From positions 14,506,781-14,570,780 of the forward strand of contig OZ007508.1 of assembly GCA_963931865.1 (NCBI GenBank): 64,000 bases of DNA, in the 5' to 3' direction. A program made the translations under genes and the position numbers. The stretch comes from Axinella damicornis. Lineage: Eukaryota; Porifera; Demospongiae; Axinellida; Axinellidae. The notes under the pieces are model-generated. The model was given only the letters and a program-made list of their open reading frames with translations. It was not told the origin of the DNA and ran no database searches. This document shows, piece after piece, positions 43,968 to 55,008 of the stretch. Numbering within the stretch: position 1 is the stretch's first letter; each line of letters begins with the position of its first letter.

Positions 43968-46900
43968 ATGTTCAAGAAGCTGAAGCAAAAGATTGAGGAG
44001 GGAGGGGAAGCAGGGATAGACAAGGTGTCTTTCTCCCCCAGGAAGTTCCCAGGAGCGATTGTCCGCTCTCCTCCGGTGGAGGCTCCAGACTTCCCCGGGA
44101 TGGGTGAGAGAGGAAGTGAAGGTGGTGATGGGGGGGATGGAGATCCAGGTGGATTACCGCCAAATGAAACCAGTGTAGAGCTCACTGAAGCCACTGGGGA
44201 AGGGGAAGGTGTTGCAGTAAGTTGTGCAGTGTGTGTAGTCTTACAGGTCCAACCATGCAGTGTAATGGGTGCCAGTTACTCACACTGTACAGTTACTCAC
44301 ACTGTACAGTTACTCACACTGTACAGTTACTCACACTGTACAGTTACTCACACTGTACAGTTACTCACACTGTACAGTTACTCACACTGTACAGTTACTC
44401 ACACTGTACAGTTACTCACACTGTACAGTTACTCACACTGTACAGTTACTCACACTGTACAGTTACTCACACTGTACAGTTACTCACACTGTACAGTTAC
44501 TCACACTGTACAGTTACTCACACTGTACAGTTACTCACACTGTACAGTTACTCACACTGTACAGTTACACTGTACAGTTACTCACACTGTACAGTTACTC
44601 ACACTGTACAGTTACTCACACTGTACAGTTACTCACACTGTACTTGCTGCGACCGGGATCACAATCTGTGGCAAGGGATGGTCACTCCATACTTAGAGCT
44701 GCGACCAGGGATTGTGACCCTGTACACAGTGGATGTAGTATCGAAGGCCAGACTTTTTTTTCCAAGTAGGGGGTGCGGCTAGAAGGGAGGGGGAAAAAAG
44801 AGAGTTGTGACTTAAGCCAACATTTCGTTTCCCAGTGGAATGTAATCAACCGTAACAAAATGGCTCCTAGAGAATGAAAGCTGAGGCCGTGTCCGGAAAT
44901 ACATTCATTGGCTTAAACTTTTGCCCTTTACAGTCAACATGATAGCTATCGAATTATTGCCCACAACTTTCAAATGTGCGACTGCGAAACAAGTTGGAGA
45001 GGCTTGCGAAGCTCGGGAGAGTAGTAACCATTGGAAGGAGAGCCAGGGAAAAGCCTATATACGTAGTAATAAGGCGATTTTCCAGTGCCGGTTAGAAGAC
45101 TCACGAGTACATCCCGTCCGCTGAAGGAGTTCTTCACTGCTAATTCTTGCTTGGGGCACAACCTTAGATAACCTAGTTGCGCTTTGCAGCGATGGCAATC
45201 GCACACACTGTCTCTCTGAATTACGCTATGAAAACCATGTGACTGCTGCAATCTCATTGACTCTACCCACATTCCGGCAGAGAAAGTGAAATGTTGGCTT
45301 AAGTCAACAGACTCTTTTTCCCTCCCTCTCTCCGTGCGTGCCCCCTCTGTGGAAAAAGAGGCTGGCTTGCGAGACTACAGTAGATGTAGGTGTGGCCTAC
45401 CATATACTACCAAAAAGTCGTGCAGTTTTTTTGCAACAGTCACAAGGCCACCGGCAGTTTAGCAGAGCACAGACAGTTTTTGGACGGCCGCAGTTCTACG
45501 TGCAGCACATATTGGAGTGACCACCCCTTGTGTGACCATCCAAAACTGCTTATGATCACGTGACCATGCTGCTAAACTGCTGGTGACCCTGGCACTGTGA
45601 CTGTGTCTCTGCAATTGTTGTGCTCGCAATGACACATATCACTGTAGCTATGCATGTGCGTGTTTCCAGCTTACAGGAGATCTGCGGTCTTAATGTGTCT
45701 CATCGCAGTTCTTGTGGGATATACATGTAGTTCCCTTGTTAAATTCAGCACTACCATCTGCTATAGCGACAACTGTCTGGGATTGCCATCAAGTGTCCTA
45801 CTGATCTGGAGCCTTAAGGATAGGACAATGGGTCAGGGTTAGGGTTAGGGTAGGATAACGACACAGACAATGATGCCCTGGGACATCCCGGGATATGCGA
45901 TGGCAATCCCGGACAACCCTGGCTATAGCAACACCGATCAGTCAACTCTGCTTACCTGCCGAGGGACCTTGATCCATAGTTATTTCGACGTTAAGGTGTT
46001 CACGTGGTCTGGTATTGAACGGGTTAACTCCTTTCTACTGAACCAACGCTCAGATGGTACACTCACAGATGGAACTACACGATGTTATGATGATATCACT
46101 GGCTACGGTACATGTGTGTTGTGTATATGACGATGATGGATATTGTTACAGTTGATTCAGGTTCTACAGTACATATCGTGATAATATTGAAACATTGATA
46201 TTATTACCCATCCCTAACCTGCAGTCTGCTTTTTGTTGTTTGAGGCAGTCAGTGAGCTTCAGAATGTAGCATTTTAAACATGGCTGTATCATCCTGTAGT
46301 TGAATGCATGACAACTCTTGTGAGAGAAGAGCTCATTGGTTCCTCATTGTCCCATGGAACATAGTTGTTGGCATTCGTCCGTCAGACGGGAGAAGTCAAC
46401 TGGCTCAAAGGGTACTAGAGCAACTTCTGTACATCTATTCTGAGGCTAGGGTGTGATGGGTGGCCTGGGATTGAGGCCAGGGTTTGGCCTGGGATTGAGG
46501 CTAGGTTGATGGGTGGCCTGGGATTGAGGCTAGGGTTTGAGGAATGAGGCTAGGGTGTGATGGTTGGCCTGGAATGAGGCTAGATGGTCTGGAATGAGGC
46601 TAGTGTGTGAGGGTGGTCTGGAATGAGGCAGTGTGTGAGGGTGGCCTGGAATGAGGCTAGGGTGTGAGGGTGGTCTGGAATGAGGCTAGGGTGTGAGGGT
46701 GGTCTGGAATGAGGCTAGGGTGTGAGGGTGGTCTGGAATGAGGCTAGTGTGTGAGGGTGGTCTGGAATGAGGCTAGTGTGTGAGGGTGGTCTGGAATGAG
46801 GCTAGTGTGTGAGGGTGGTCTGGAATGAGGCTAGTGTGTGAGGGTGGTCTGGAATGAGGCTAGGGTGTGAGGGTGGTCTGGAATGAGGCTAGGGTGTGAG

Positions 46901-49900
46901 GGTGGTCTGGAATGAGGCTAGGGTGTGAGGGTGGTCTGGAATGAGGCTAGGGTGTGAGGGTGGTCTGGAATGAGGCTGGGATGTGATGGGTTGTGTGGGA
47001 ATGAGGCTAGGGTGTGAGGGTGGTCTGGAATGAGGCTAGGGTGTGAGGGTGGTCTGGAATGAGGCTGGGATGTGATGGGTTGTGTGGGAATGAGGCTAGG
47101 GTGTGAGGGTGGTCTGGAATGAGGCTAGGGTGTGAGGGTGGTCTGGAATGAGGCTAGGGTGTGAGGGTGGTCTGGGAGTGAGTGTGGGGTTTTGACGAGC
47201 TCAGCAAAGACGTTAAAGTAATTCTTCCTCGTAATCTCTGTTGTCACAGCTTCCAACTGAAGTTCCCACTCACCTGCAGTCCATCCTGGGAACAGATACG
47301 ATGCTAGCCAAGATTGAAGAGTTGCAGCAAGGTATGCTTCCTCCTTGTGTGTTGCCAGACTGTCCTTGCCTCCTTTCCAGCTGTTGCTCCTCCTATATAC
47401 GAACAGCCTGGGAACGAGACTAGCTTTTCCATTTTCAAGCAACATTAGGGAGAAAGTCCAGTAACAACCTGCAGTGGGGGTTTCTGGAAGTGAAACTGGT
47501 GTTAAGTGTGTGTGGGTGGGTGGGTGTGGGACACTGGTGGTTGAGTGGTGTAACACCCTGAGCTCGCAGCCCTAGTGTTGTGAGTTCAAGCCTCAGTGTG
47601 ATTCTTTCATCCTAACATTGTGATGAAAAACCATCTTAACACCTCCTCACACCAGCCCACCCAGCTGGCATTTGCTGGGGTCCCAACTTCAACTGGCCAT
47701 GTATCAGTTAATGGGTCCAGGTGGGACTTTGATCCGGTGCCCACACCCAACTGAGGTATGGTCGTTCCTCCTGCGAGCCCTTGGCCTCAGCTCCAAGAGT
47801 TTGCGTTGCCTCACAGCACCTACTTTTTTTTCTTTTTTTTTTTGAAAAAGAATAATACAGTGTATATACATGTAATGGGTGAATGTACTGATACTCTTGT
47901 ATAAAAAATAAAAATATATATGGAAAGTATAGTACAGAGAGTTAAAAGGATGGTTTCAAGGCGAGCACTTTGACCAGTCCTCCAACACGGTTTGAACCCC
48001 TCCGTAATGCTGCCTGACTGGATGAGGCCAAACAATGCTGTGTGCACACCAAAGCCCATACACAGGCCGTACACACAGACGTTTCCCCCACCAGAAAAAC
48101 AAACGCTACTTCTGGGGATCGAACCTGCGGTACCACCACCTAGCTAGGCTCCCAGTCAAGCAAGATGTTATCCCACTACGCCAATCCACCATATAGTTTT
48201 GTTTTTGTGCGTGTGGGTTGGGGGGGGGGGGGGGGGGGGGGGGGGGGAGGTATGTATTGAGATCTGTTTCACTGTCTTTAGAGCGGACTGCCCTGGAGCA
48301 ACAGGTGGAGGGCTTGGAGAAAGCTCACTATGAAGAGAAGGAGAGGCAAGAGGAAGACACGGGACGGAGGCTGGAACAGAAGGACCAGGTAAGTCAGGTC
48401 CTTGGTCTGAGACACTCATCCCCTAGCCACGGTTCCAGGCCCTCTCCCCAAGGAGAGAACTTGGGAGAGAGCCTGGAACCAAGGCTGCTCATCCCCTGCC
48501 ATCTAATGACTGGTCATGCAGACTACTACATGTAGGACTAGGAGCAAAATGTAAACTGTAAGACAACGTTATTGTTTTGCAGCAACTGCACGAGGAGAGG
48601 AGACGTGCGGACAAGTATGACGACGAGGCTACAGAGCTGAAACTTGAAGTCGTGGAGCTCCAGTTGGAGAGAGCTGAGGTGCAGCACGAGCTTGAGGGAG
48701 AGGTGAAGAGTCTGCAGGAACAGGTGGCATCAGCGGAGCAAGAGGCGACCCAGGAGCAGAGCAGGTTAAAGGAGCAGATAGCTGCGTTACAGGAGGCACT
48801 CAATGAGGTTGGTGTGGTGGCATTCTTTTTGCTGTGAGTCCAGGGGGAAGCTACTTTCTAAACCTTGTTACGTGCCATCTGCAGAAGGAGACGTTGCTTG
48901 CCAAAGGTGAGACTCACTTGTTTGAGATGGAGAGCACGACCAAGAGTCTGGAATCAAGGTGATGATTAACAGTGATGCAGAACTTCACCCAAACAGTTTC
49001 CTCTGGGCTATTGTAGTGGTGTTGGTTGTGTGTGGGCAGCTCCCTTTCCCTGCTCTGTCCTAGGACCTCATCCTAACAGCTTAGTTCGCCCTGAAATATT
49101 CATGCATGTTCTGCAGGCAAGAGCGCATAAGTAGATCGCCCGCCCGGAGTAGGTCAATGGTACCTGGCTAGGCCCATAAACTTCATCCAAACGGTTTAGT
49201 TTCCACAAAATATTCAGGTGTGCTCTGTCTAGAGGAAGACAATGGACTTGTGTGACCATTCTGCAGTTGTTTAAAACACTTGACTGGTGAAATGTATTCC
49301 AGTATAAGTCAGCTATGCTATGCCCGCTTAGACTATAATTGTGGTATGATACGTGCAAGTTTACCCTCGGTTGATGGCTGTGGTGAAAACCTGGTCCAGT
49401 CTGGTCAGGTCCAGGTTTTCACCGCGGCCTCGGTTGACTGTCAGGAATCAGTATGTACATTGTACCGGTATCCACTATGTACTGGCTCCTGCTGCTCTTT
49501 GTGCAGGATTGAGGCGTACAGCAGTGCGTCGGAGAGTGACATGGTGCTCAAGTTGCAATCCGAGGTATGGCTGGTCACTGTTCCCAGTGGGTGTAAACTT
49601 ATGCTTTGTCTTCAGAATGGAGGAGAGATGGTAGTGTGTGAGGCCAGCACCTCATCATTGCACCTTTACTCTGTTGGTACCCCCCTCTCTCCCTCCTACC
49701 ACTTCTCCCCTCCCTCTTCCTCCCTCGTGCTCTCCCTCCTCCCCTCCCTCCTCCTCTTCCTCTCCCTCCTCCCCTTACTCTCCCCTCCCTCCTCCTCTTC
49801 CTCTCCCTCCTCCCCTTACTCTCCCCTCCCTCCTCCTCATCCTCCTCCTCCCTCATCCTCTCCCTCCTCCCCTCCCTCCTCCTCTCCCTCCTCCTCTCCC

Positions 49901-52900
49901 TCCTACCACTCCCTCTTCCTCTCCCTCCTCCCCTCCTTCCTCCCCTCCCTCCTCCCCTCCCTCCTCCCCTCCCTCCTCCTCTCCCTCCTCCTCCTCCTCT
50001 CCCTCCTCCTTCCTCCTCTCCCTCCTCCTTCCTCCCCTCCCTCCTCCTCTCCCTCCCTCATCCTCTCCCTCCTTCCCTCCCTCCTCTCTCCTCTCCTCCC
50101 TTCTCCTTCCCTCCCTCCTCCCTCCTCCTCCTCCTCCTCTCCTCTACTCTCCTCAGACACTGGATTTAGAAAGACGTCTTAAGTCAAGAATGGTTGAAAT
50201 TGACTTACTGGAGACAAGGGTAAGTCACCCATATCTACAGTGCGCTCTGTAGGCTCTTTCTACTATGATGTCATTAAGATTATATTGTCATGATGTCATC
50301 ATGATGTCATTGATAACCCTAAGTTAATCAGATCGGGTAACAACGTTATTCTGTATCACATTAGTGTCATAATAGCTTCCTGTATGTGTACTAATTGATC
50401 CTGCTGATAGCTGACAGTACAAGATCGTCAGAGAGAAATTGAACAGCAAACAGCGATGGAGACACAGGTTTGTGGTGACAAAGAGTTATGTGATGGACAT
50501 GCATTTAACCCTCCCTCCTTCCCTTCCTCTTTCTTCCTCTCCTTACTGCGCACAGGTGATGCTGGAGGCTTCTGTGAAAGAACTAACTGAGCAGCTGTCA
50601 AAACAAAAGGCAGAGAACCATCGCATGCTAAGAGAGCTGGAGAAAGAACAACAGAGTGCTGTCCAGAAGGAGGAAGAACTGTCTCGACTGCGCTCCCAGT
50701 TGGAAACCTCTAACAAGAAGTGCCAACATCTTGAATGGCAAGTAAGTCCAAGGGAAACAGATGTGCTTCAAAGGGCTGGGAACTGGAGTAACCATCAAAA
50801 TCAGAATTGCAGTAAATAATATGCATACCCTATGAAGATATGGCCAAATTTCCAGTGGGGGACAAATTTGTGAGTTTGGTACAAAAGTGAAGCTGAAATG
50901 TTCAGTTCAATCTGGTGAGAAGTTTAATTGAGAAATAATTTCTCAAACAGAGAAAAGGTTACACGGAGGCCTATGTAAGTGCTCCCCCAAGTTGCATGGA
51001 GGCCTATGTAAGTGTTCCCCCAAGTTGCATGGAGGCCTATGTAAGTGCTCCCCCAAGTTGCACGAAGTATCAAGATTCAGGATGGTGGTGTGTACATGAA
51101 TGTACATGCAAATCTGTGATATCCAAATATCACTTTTCTGTTTTGATGGTACTCTTGGACACCTGTTATGTTTCAGCTCAGCGAAGTGAGGCATCAGGAC
51201 TATATAGGCATCATCAGAGAAAGAGACATTAAAATATCAGAACTTTCACACACTTTGGAGCAACTGAGAACAGAGCTATTGAAGTATCGCAGCAGCGATG
51301 ATGCTGAGTCAGAAGGGGAAGGGGAGGAGGAAGAGGAGGGAAGGAAGGGTCCCCATGAAGTAGAGGGAACACCGTCTGTAGGAATGCAGGCACTGACTGA
51401 AGACAGTCCAGCTGTTCTGTCAGTTAGCACCCATCCTGACCCGCTGGCAATGGACAGTTTGGTGAGGGGTGTGTGTGTTGTGTGTGTGTGCACGTGTGCA
51501 CGCTCGTGTGTGTGTGGACATATGCATGTGTGTGTACATGTACATGTGTGTGTGTGGGGGTAGGGATGTATGACGGGACAGTCATGTTATGGAGTGGTGT
51601 GGCTTTGATGTCTACTGGCTGGAGAAAGACCAAAGGTGGGTGGGGCTCTCATTAGAGTTGACCTGAGGAGCGTGACTCGCTGGGTGGGTGTGTTTCACTG
51701 GGTGGGTGTGTTTCACTGGGTGGGTACGACTCACTGGTGTGCGTCTCACTGGGTTGGTGTGTCTCACTGTGTGGGTGTGATTCACTGGATGGGTGTTTCT
51801 TGTTACAGGGTGATGAGCTAGAACCATCAGTAGAGCTGAACGGTGAACCTGCGACCATGCGGTCGGTTGGACTAATTGAAGAGGTACAGTGTAGGAGAGG
51901 TTCGCGGATGTTCTCTGTGATTAGCAAGTTAACGGCAACCACTTCCTGTAAATGCTTATTTTTTTCAAAACTTGTCCATTTAGCTAAATAAGGTCTCGTT
52001 CCCAAACTCCGTTCCAAGTGGTCTCAGAATGAGATTGTACATGTGGCATGGTAGCAGCTACATTGTACATGCAAGAAGCCTTGATTCAGTGATCAATCCA
52101 ATTAAATCTCAGTAATCTAGATCATCCCAGTAAATCTCAGTAATCTATTGTTGGGCATTTATACAGTTGCAAGCTCTCAGACAAGAGCAGCTGAGATACC
52201 AGGAAGAGGTGGCGGAAAAGAATAAGGTGAGGAGTGCGAACACTAACACTAGAGGTTTTGATAAGCAGGAAAGATGGACCTATTGTCTTGTTGTCTTTCT
52301 CCCCCTCTCCTCCCCCAGATCATCCGACTGCAACAACAGAAGATAGTGGACATGAGGAAGGCCCTGAACAAGGAACTGGTTCGTTGGGGTACAGCGGTAC
52401 AGCGGTACAGCAGATCAGTGCATTGTGTACTGTTCACGCTACATTTGCAGCGTATCAAGTGGCAACCACACTCCTGATAGAACAACTGGCAGGGCAAACT
52501 CACTTTTCAGAATAGTGCCTCCTGCCTTGCCTCCTGCCTTGCCTCCTGCCTTGCCTCCTGCCTTGCCTCCTGCCTTGCTTCTGTCTCACCTTGTGGATAC
52601 TTCAGAGGACTCCGATTGTGTCCACCAGCTTATGGCTTGCTCCAGCTCATACATACAGCAGTTGACGTACATGTAGCCAGTTTTGATAGAACAGGACGTT
52701 TCGACCGCAGAGGTCTTCGTCAGCTGTACAACTTGTACCCGTGAAGCTGTACGGTAACACTTAAACTGTCTGAGGGAAGGAGGGAGGGAGGGAGTGAGGG
52801 AGGGAGGGAGTGAGGGAGGGAGGGAGGGAGGGAGGGAGGGAGGGAGGGAGGGAGGGAGAAGCTGCTCTCCTCCTCCCTCTCTGCTGCCCCTGAACTGCTT

Positions 52901-54816
52901 GTGTTGTGGGCCTGTCAATTTGGTACTTGTAGCTGTTGGCAACAGGACTATAAATTAAGGCTCCACTTGGTAATTATTATTGTGGAGACATTAATGTTTG
53001 TTGGACAAGCAATTAAAGGAGTGTCTGCATAGTTGATGGCTCACCATAATTGATTGTTTGGACACTTAGCGTTATGTATATTCCAAACCTCTGGCCAAGA
53101 CTCATTGTTTCTGGTATGTTTTCATTATTTCCCCGGCTTCCTCTTTCCCTAGCAACGATCTCAGGGTTCGGTGGACATCAATCACAAGTCTTCCTTTTCA
53201 CCTCCCAGGATAGCCATTGCCTCAGACGTCAACTTCCAGTATCCTCCAATTAATGCACACCGGGAGTTACACTCACAATGGGCATGCTGTTTGATCTATA
53301 ACCATGGAGATTCCCATCAACATAGAAGTTTTGTATTGATGTGTATATCATGGCCAAATAAGGACCGGTCGACCCAACGTTATTTTGACAATACTGCATG
53401 AGACAGACTTTTATTGGCATGCCACCAGATACGGATCTCAAGTCATGCCCCATACCGTGACAATGATAACATCAACATCCCAGTTCCCACATCATCACAA
53501 TCCCAAGACCATGCTAATTGTTTAAGTTTGACCAGTCACATAAATTATAGATGTACAAGGTCTTATTAATAGTTATTGTATCTTATTGACAGGGTCATAT
53601 ATGTATATATCAAAGGGGCATACAGCCTGAGGTCATGTGAACTAATGGCTCATCAGTGTTTTGAAGTGAGAAATGCATGCTTACGTTTCCTCTATATCCA
53701 TGACCATTTTTCAGTCTGGCTTCTTTGACTTCCTCGTAAGATATCTCAAGCATGTGGTCATCAAGTTCATCTGTAGCAGAGAGGATGAGGTGAGCACACA
53801 GCCATCCCCTTTTACTGAGAAATGTAGTCGGTCAAGGCTTTCAATGTTGTGCAATCTCCACAGGCCACACAGCTGGTGCGGGCCATAGCGACCCTGCTGG
53901 AGTTTAACCCACAAGAGGAGCAACATGTCAAGGACTTTCTAGAATATAAGGTCTGTAATTCTCCCTCCCCCCTCCCCTCTCTTCCTCTTCCTCGCCCTCC
54001 CCTCCCCTCTCTCCATCTCCCCCTCCCTCTCTACCTCCTCTCCTTCCATCTCTCTCTACCTCCTCTCCTTCCTTCCCCTCCCTCCCATTCCCCTCTCTTC
54101 CTCCTTTGCTTCCCCTTCCTCTCTCCTTCCCGCCCACCCCCATTTTTGCGACAAGTTGTTACAAAGGGATAATTATGGAAAGTACTCCCACCCAACAAAT
54201 CAACATAATTATGGTTATCCCTAGCAGTTTTGGAATGATAACTACAACTTCCTCCCCACATCCAGTTTACACAGAAGCAACTATTCCTCAAAAGACGTAT
54301 AATATACAGTAGACTAGTTGCATGTTATATTAAGCACAGCTGGTGTTTACTCACTGTTAAGTGGGTGCTCTTACCCTCAAACTTATGCGCTGAAGTCTTT
54401 TCCCGAAACTCTGATGCTACAGAGTGGAAAAGTATAAATTGGTGCACTTAATTTCAAGCCCACATGTGCTTGCATCCCGTACCCACAGGAAGTGCACTTC
54501 CTGTAGTCTATATTTCCTGTAGTGGCATAGCTAGCTAAAGATGGTAGGATGTCAAATTGTTTTGGTACAAATATTAGACTACAGGTTCTAGCTTGGCTAT
54601 ACCTCCGGTTTGGAAATACTTACTCAACTTCGTCCTGGGTCTCATTCCCAGACCAAAACACAACCTTGGAAAAAAAATTGTAGTGTTGACCAGGGCAGGT
54701 CTCTGCCCTTAGGGCAACTAGTACATGTATAGCAGCATAGTCTCATTCCTCCCCCGCAGATGTCATGGTTTGGGTCCATGCCACGCCCTCTCTATCCACC
54801 AACTTCAAGAACTTAG
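43968..54816 (+). CDS. GOLGA1: Golgin-97-type GRIP-domain protein
   Basis: A long coiled-coil tether recruited by Arl1 to the trans-Golgi network through its GRIP domain. Seventeen phase-consistent exons: 43968-44216, 47250-47331, 48282-48388, 48583-48807, 48885-48958, 49507-49564, 50157-50219, 50411-50467, 50556-50741, 51177-51461, 51809-51883, 52167-52226, 52319-52378, 53153-53238, 53741-53789, 53864-53950 and 54760-54816. They encode 619 residues, against 767 in human. It starts MFKKLKQKI, like golgins. The middle is continuous heptad-rich coiled coil. Exon 13 has IIRLQQQKIVDMRKALNKEL just before the GRIP region. The GRIP domain spans three exons: NFQ|YLKHVVIKFICSREDE, then ATQLVRAIATLLEFNPQEEQ..FLEYK, with the invariant Tyr. 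The last exon MSWFGSMPRP is diagnostic of golgin-97. An exon could be missing in the 3-kb first intron. Confidence 0.92.
44275..44645. repeat. 17-bp minisatellite, about 22 copies
   Basis: The unit TACTCACACTGTACAGT is almost perfectly repeated, with one unit shortened near 44562. Because 17 is not divisible by three, every frame reads the same 17-residue repeat and all three plus frames stay open. In golgin intron 1. Confidence 0.95.
44747..45366. mobile_element. Element with about 100-bp imperfect inverted ends
   Basis: The left GCCAGAC(T)nCC..GGGAGGGGGAAAAAAGAG..GACTTAAGCCAACATTTCG and the right end are inverted counterparts. The interior includes the GGCCGTGTCCGGAAA segment also seen at the window start. 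No target duplication was identified, and no transposase frame. In golgin intron 1. Confidence 0.6.
45436..45603. mobile_element. Small imperfect foldback element
   Basis: CAGTCACAAGGCCACCGGCAGTTTAGCAG-type left arm against CTGCTAAACTGC..GTGACTGTG on the right. TGCAA lies outside both ends but not directly adjacent. In golgin intron 1. Confidence 0.4.
46441..47182. repeat. Minisatellite derived from a MULE-family end, unit about 29 bp
   Basis: About 25 units of GAATGAGGCTAGGGTGTGAG and GGTGGTCTG. The first units read GGCCTGGGATTGAGGCTAGG, matching the CCTGGGAAYGAGGCTA terminus of the element family common in this window. It ends 68 bp before golgin exon 2. Confidence 0.9.
47530..47815 (+). 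repeat. tRNA-like head with downstream body, possible SINE
   Basis: TTGAGTGGTGTAACACCC and GAGTTCAAGCC are at box A/box B spacing (47540-47603), followed by about 200 bp without coding potential. There is no clear tail on this strand. It abuts the poly(A) end of the opposite-strand SINE at 47824. Confidence 0.4.
47824..48196 (-). mobile_element. tRNA-derived SINE
   Basis: On the minus strand the element begins GGTGGATTGGCGTAGTGGGA (box A region). A perfect box B GGTTCGATCCC follows about 55 bases later, then a 250-bp body ending in an A-rich tail (about 21 A with one G, 47824-47845). tRNA head plus body plus poly(A) defines a SINE. Inserted in golgin intron 2. Confidence 0.7.
48215..48247. 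repeat. Poly-G run
   Basis: About 27 consecutive G before AGG, 30 bp upstream of golgin exon 3. Length in the assembly may be unreliable. Confidence 0.85.
48424..48487. mobile_element. MULE-like miniature with perfect 9-bp duplication
   Basis: TAGCCACGGTTCCAGGCCCT to GCCTGGAACCAAGGCTG, with CTCATCCCC exactly flanking at 48415-48423 and 48488-48496. In golgin intron 3. Confidence 0.82.
49680..50156. repeat. Giant polypyrimidine tract reaching a 3' splice site
   Basis: About 475 bases almost purely C/T on the plus strand, in CCCTCCTCCTCT-type repeats. It runs directly into the CTCCTCAG acceptor of golgin exon 7. The minus strand is correspondingly GA-rich. Confidence 0.9.
51660..51800. repeat. 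GGGTGGGTGTGTTTCACTG minisatellite
   Basis: Six or seven irregular units in golgin intron 10, next to a GT-rich stretch at 51466-51560. Confidence 0.75.
52513..52860. repeat. Two short tandem repeats in golgin intron 13
   Basis: 52513-52578 is CCTCCTGCCTTG repeated about five times. 52772-52857 is (GGGA)n with GTGA variants. The sequence between them has no recognised coding content. Confidence 0.85.
53955..54140. repeat. CT-rich tract after golgin exon 16
   Basis: Irregular CCCTCTCTTCCTCC-type repeats beginning just after the exon 16 donor. Confidence 0.75.
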
Positions 54817-55008
54817 AACTGTCCTATTTTTAGGGCTTCATTCATCAGTGCATGTCACATGCATATCTTGCCTTCCTCATTAATTTATCATGTTTCATGC
54901 ATCAAGGAAATGCCTTATCTGAAACCTTTTGTTGTATAATTTGATGACTTTGTGGCCAAATAAGGAATGAAATGTATATAAAATGTATATAAAATATACT
55001 AAAATATC

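Noticed and set aside
45836..45858. GGTTAGGGTTAGGG, a telomere-like sequence
   Set aside because: Only about two and a half units; too short to mean an internal telomere.
52696..52724. Hammerhead-ribozyme-like core on the minus strand (CTGACGA..GACC..GGTCGAAACG)
   Set aside because: The conserved boxes and a short stem II are present, but I could not pair stem III or find the cleavage triplet, so it may be chance or a decayed retroelement remnant.
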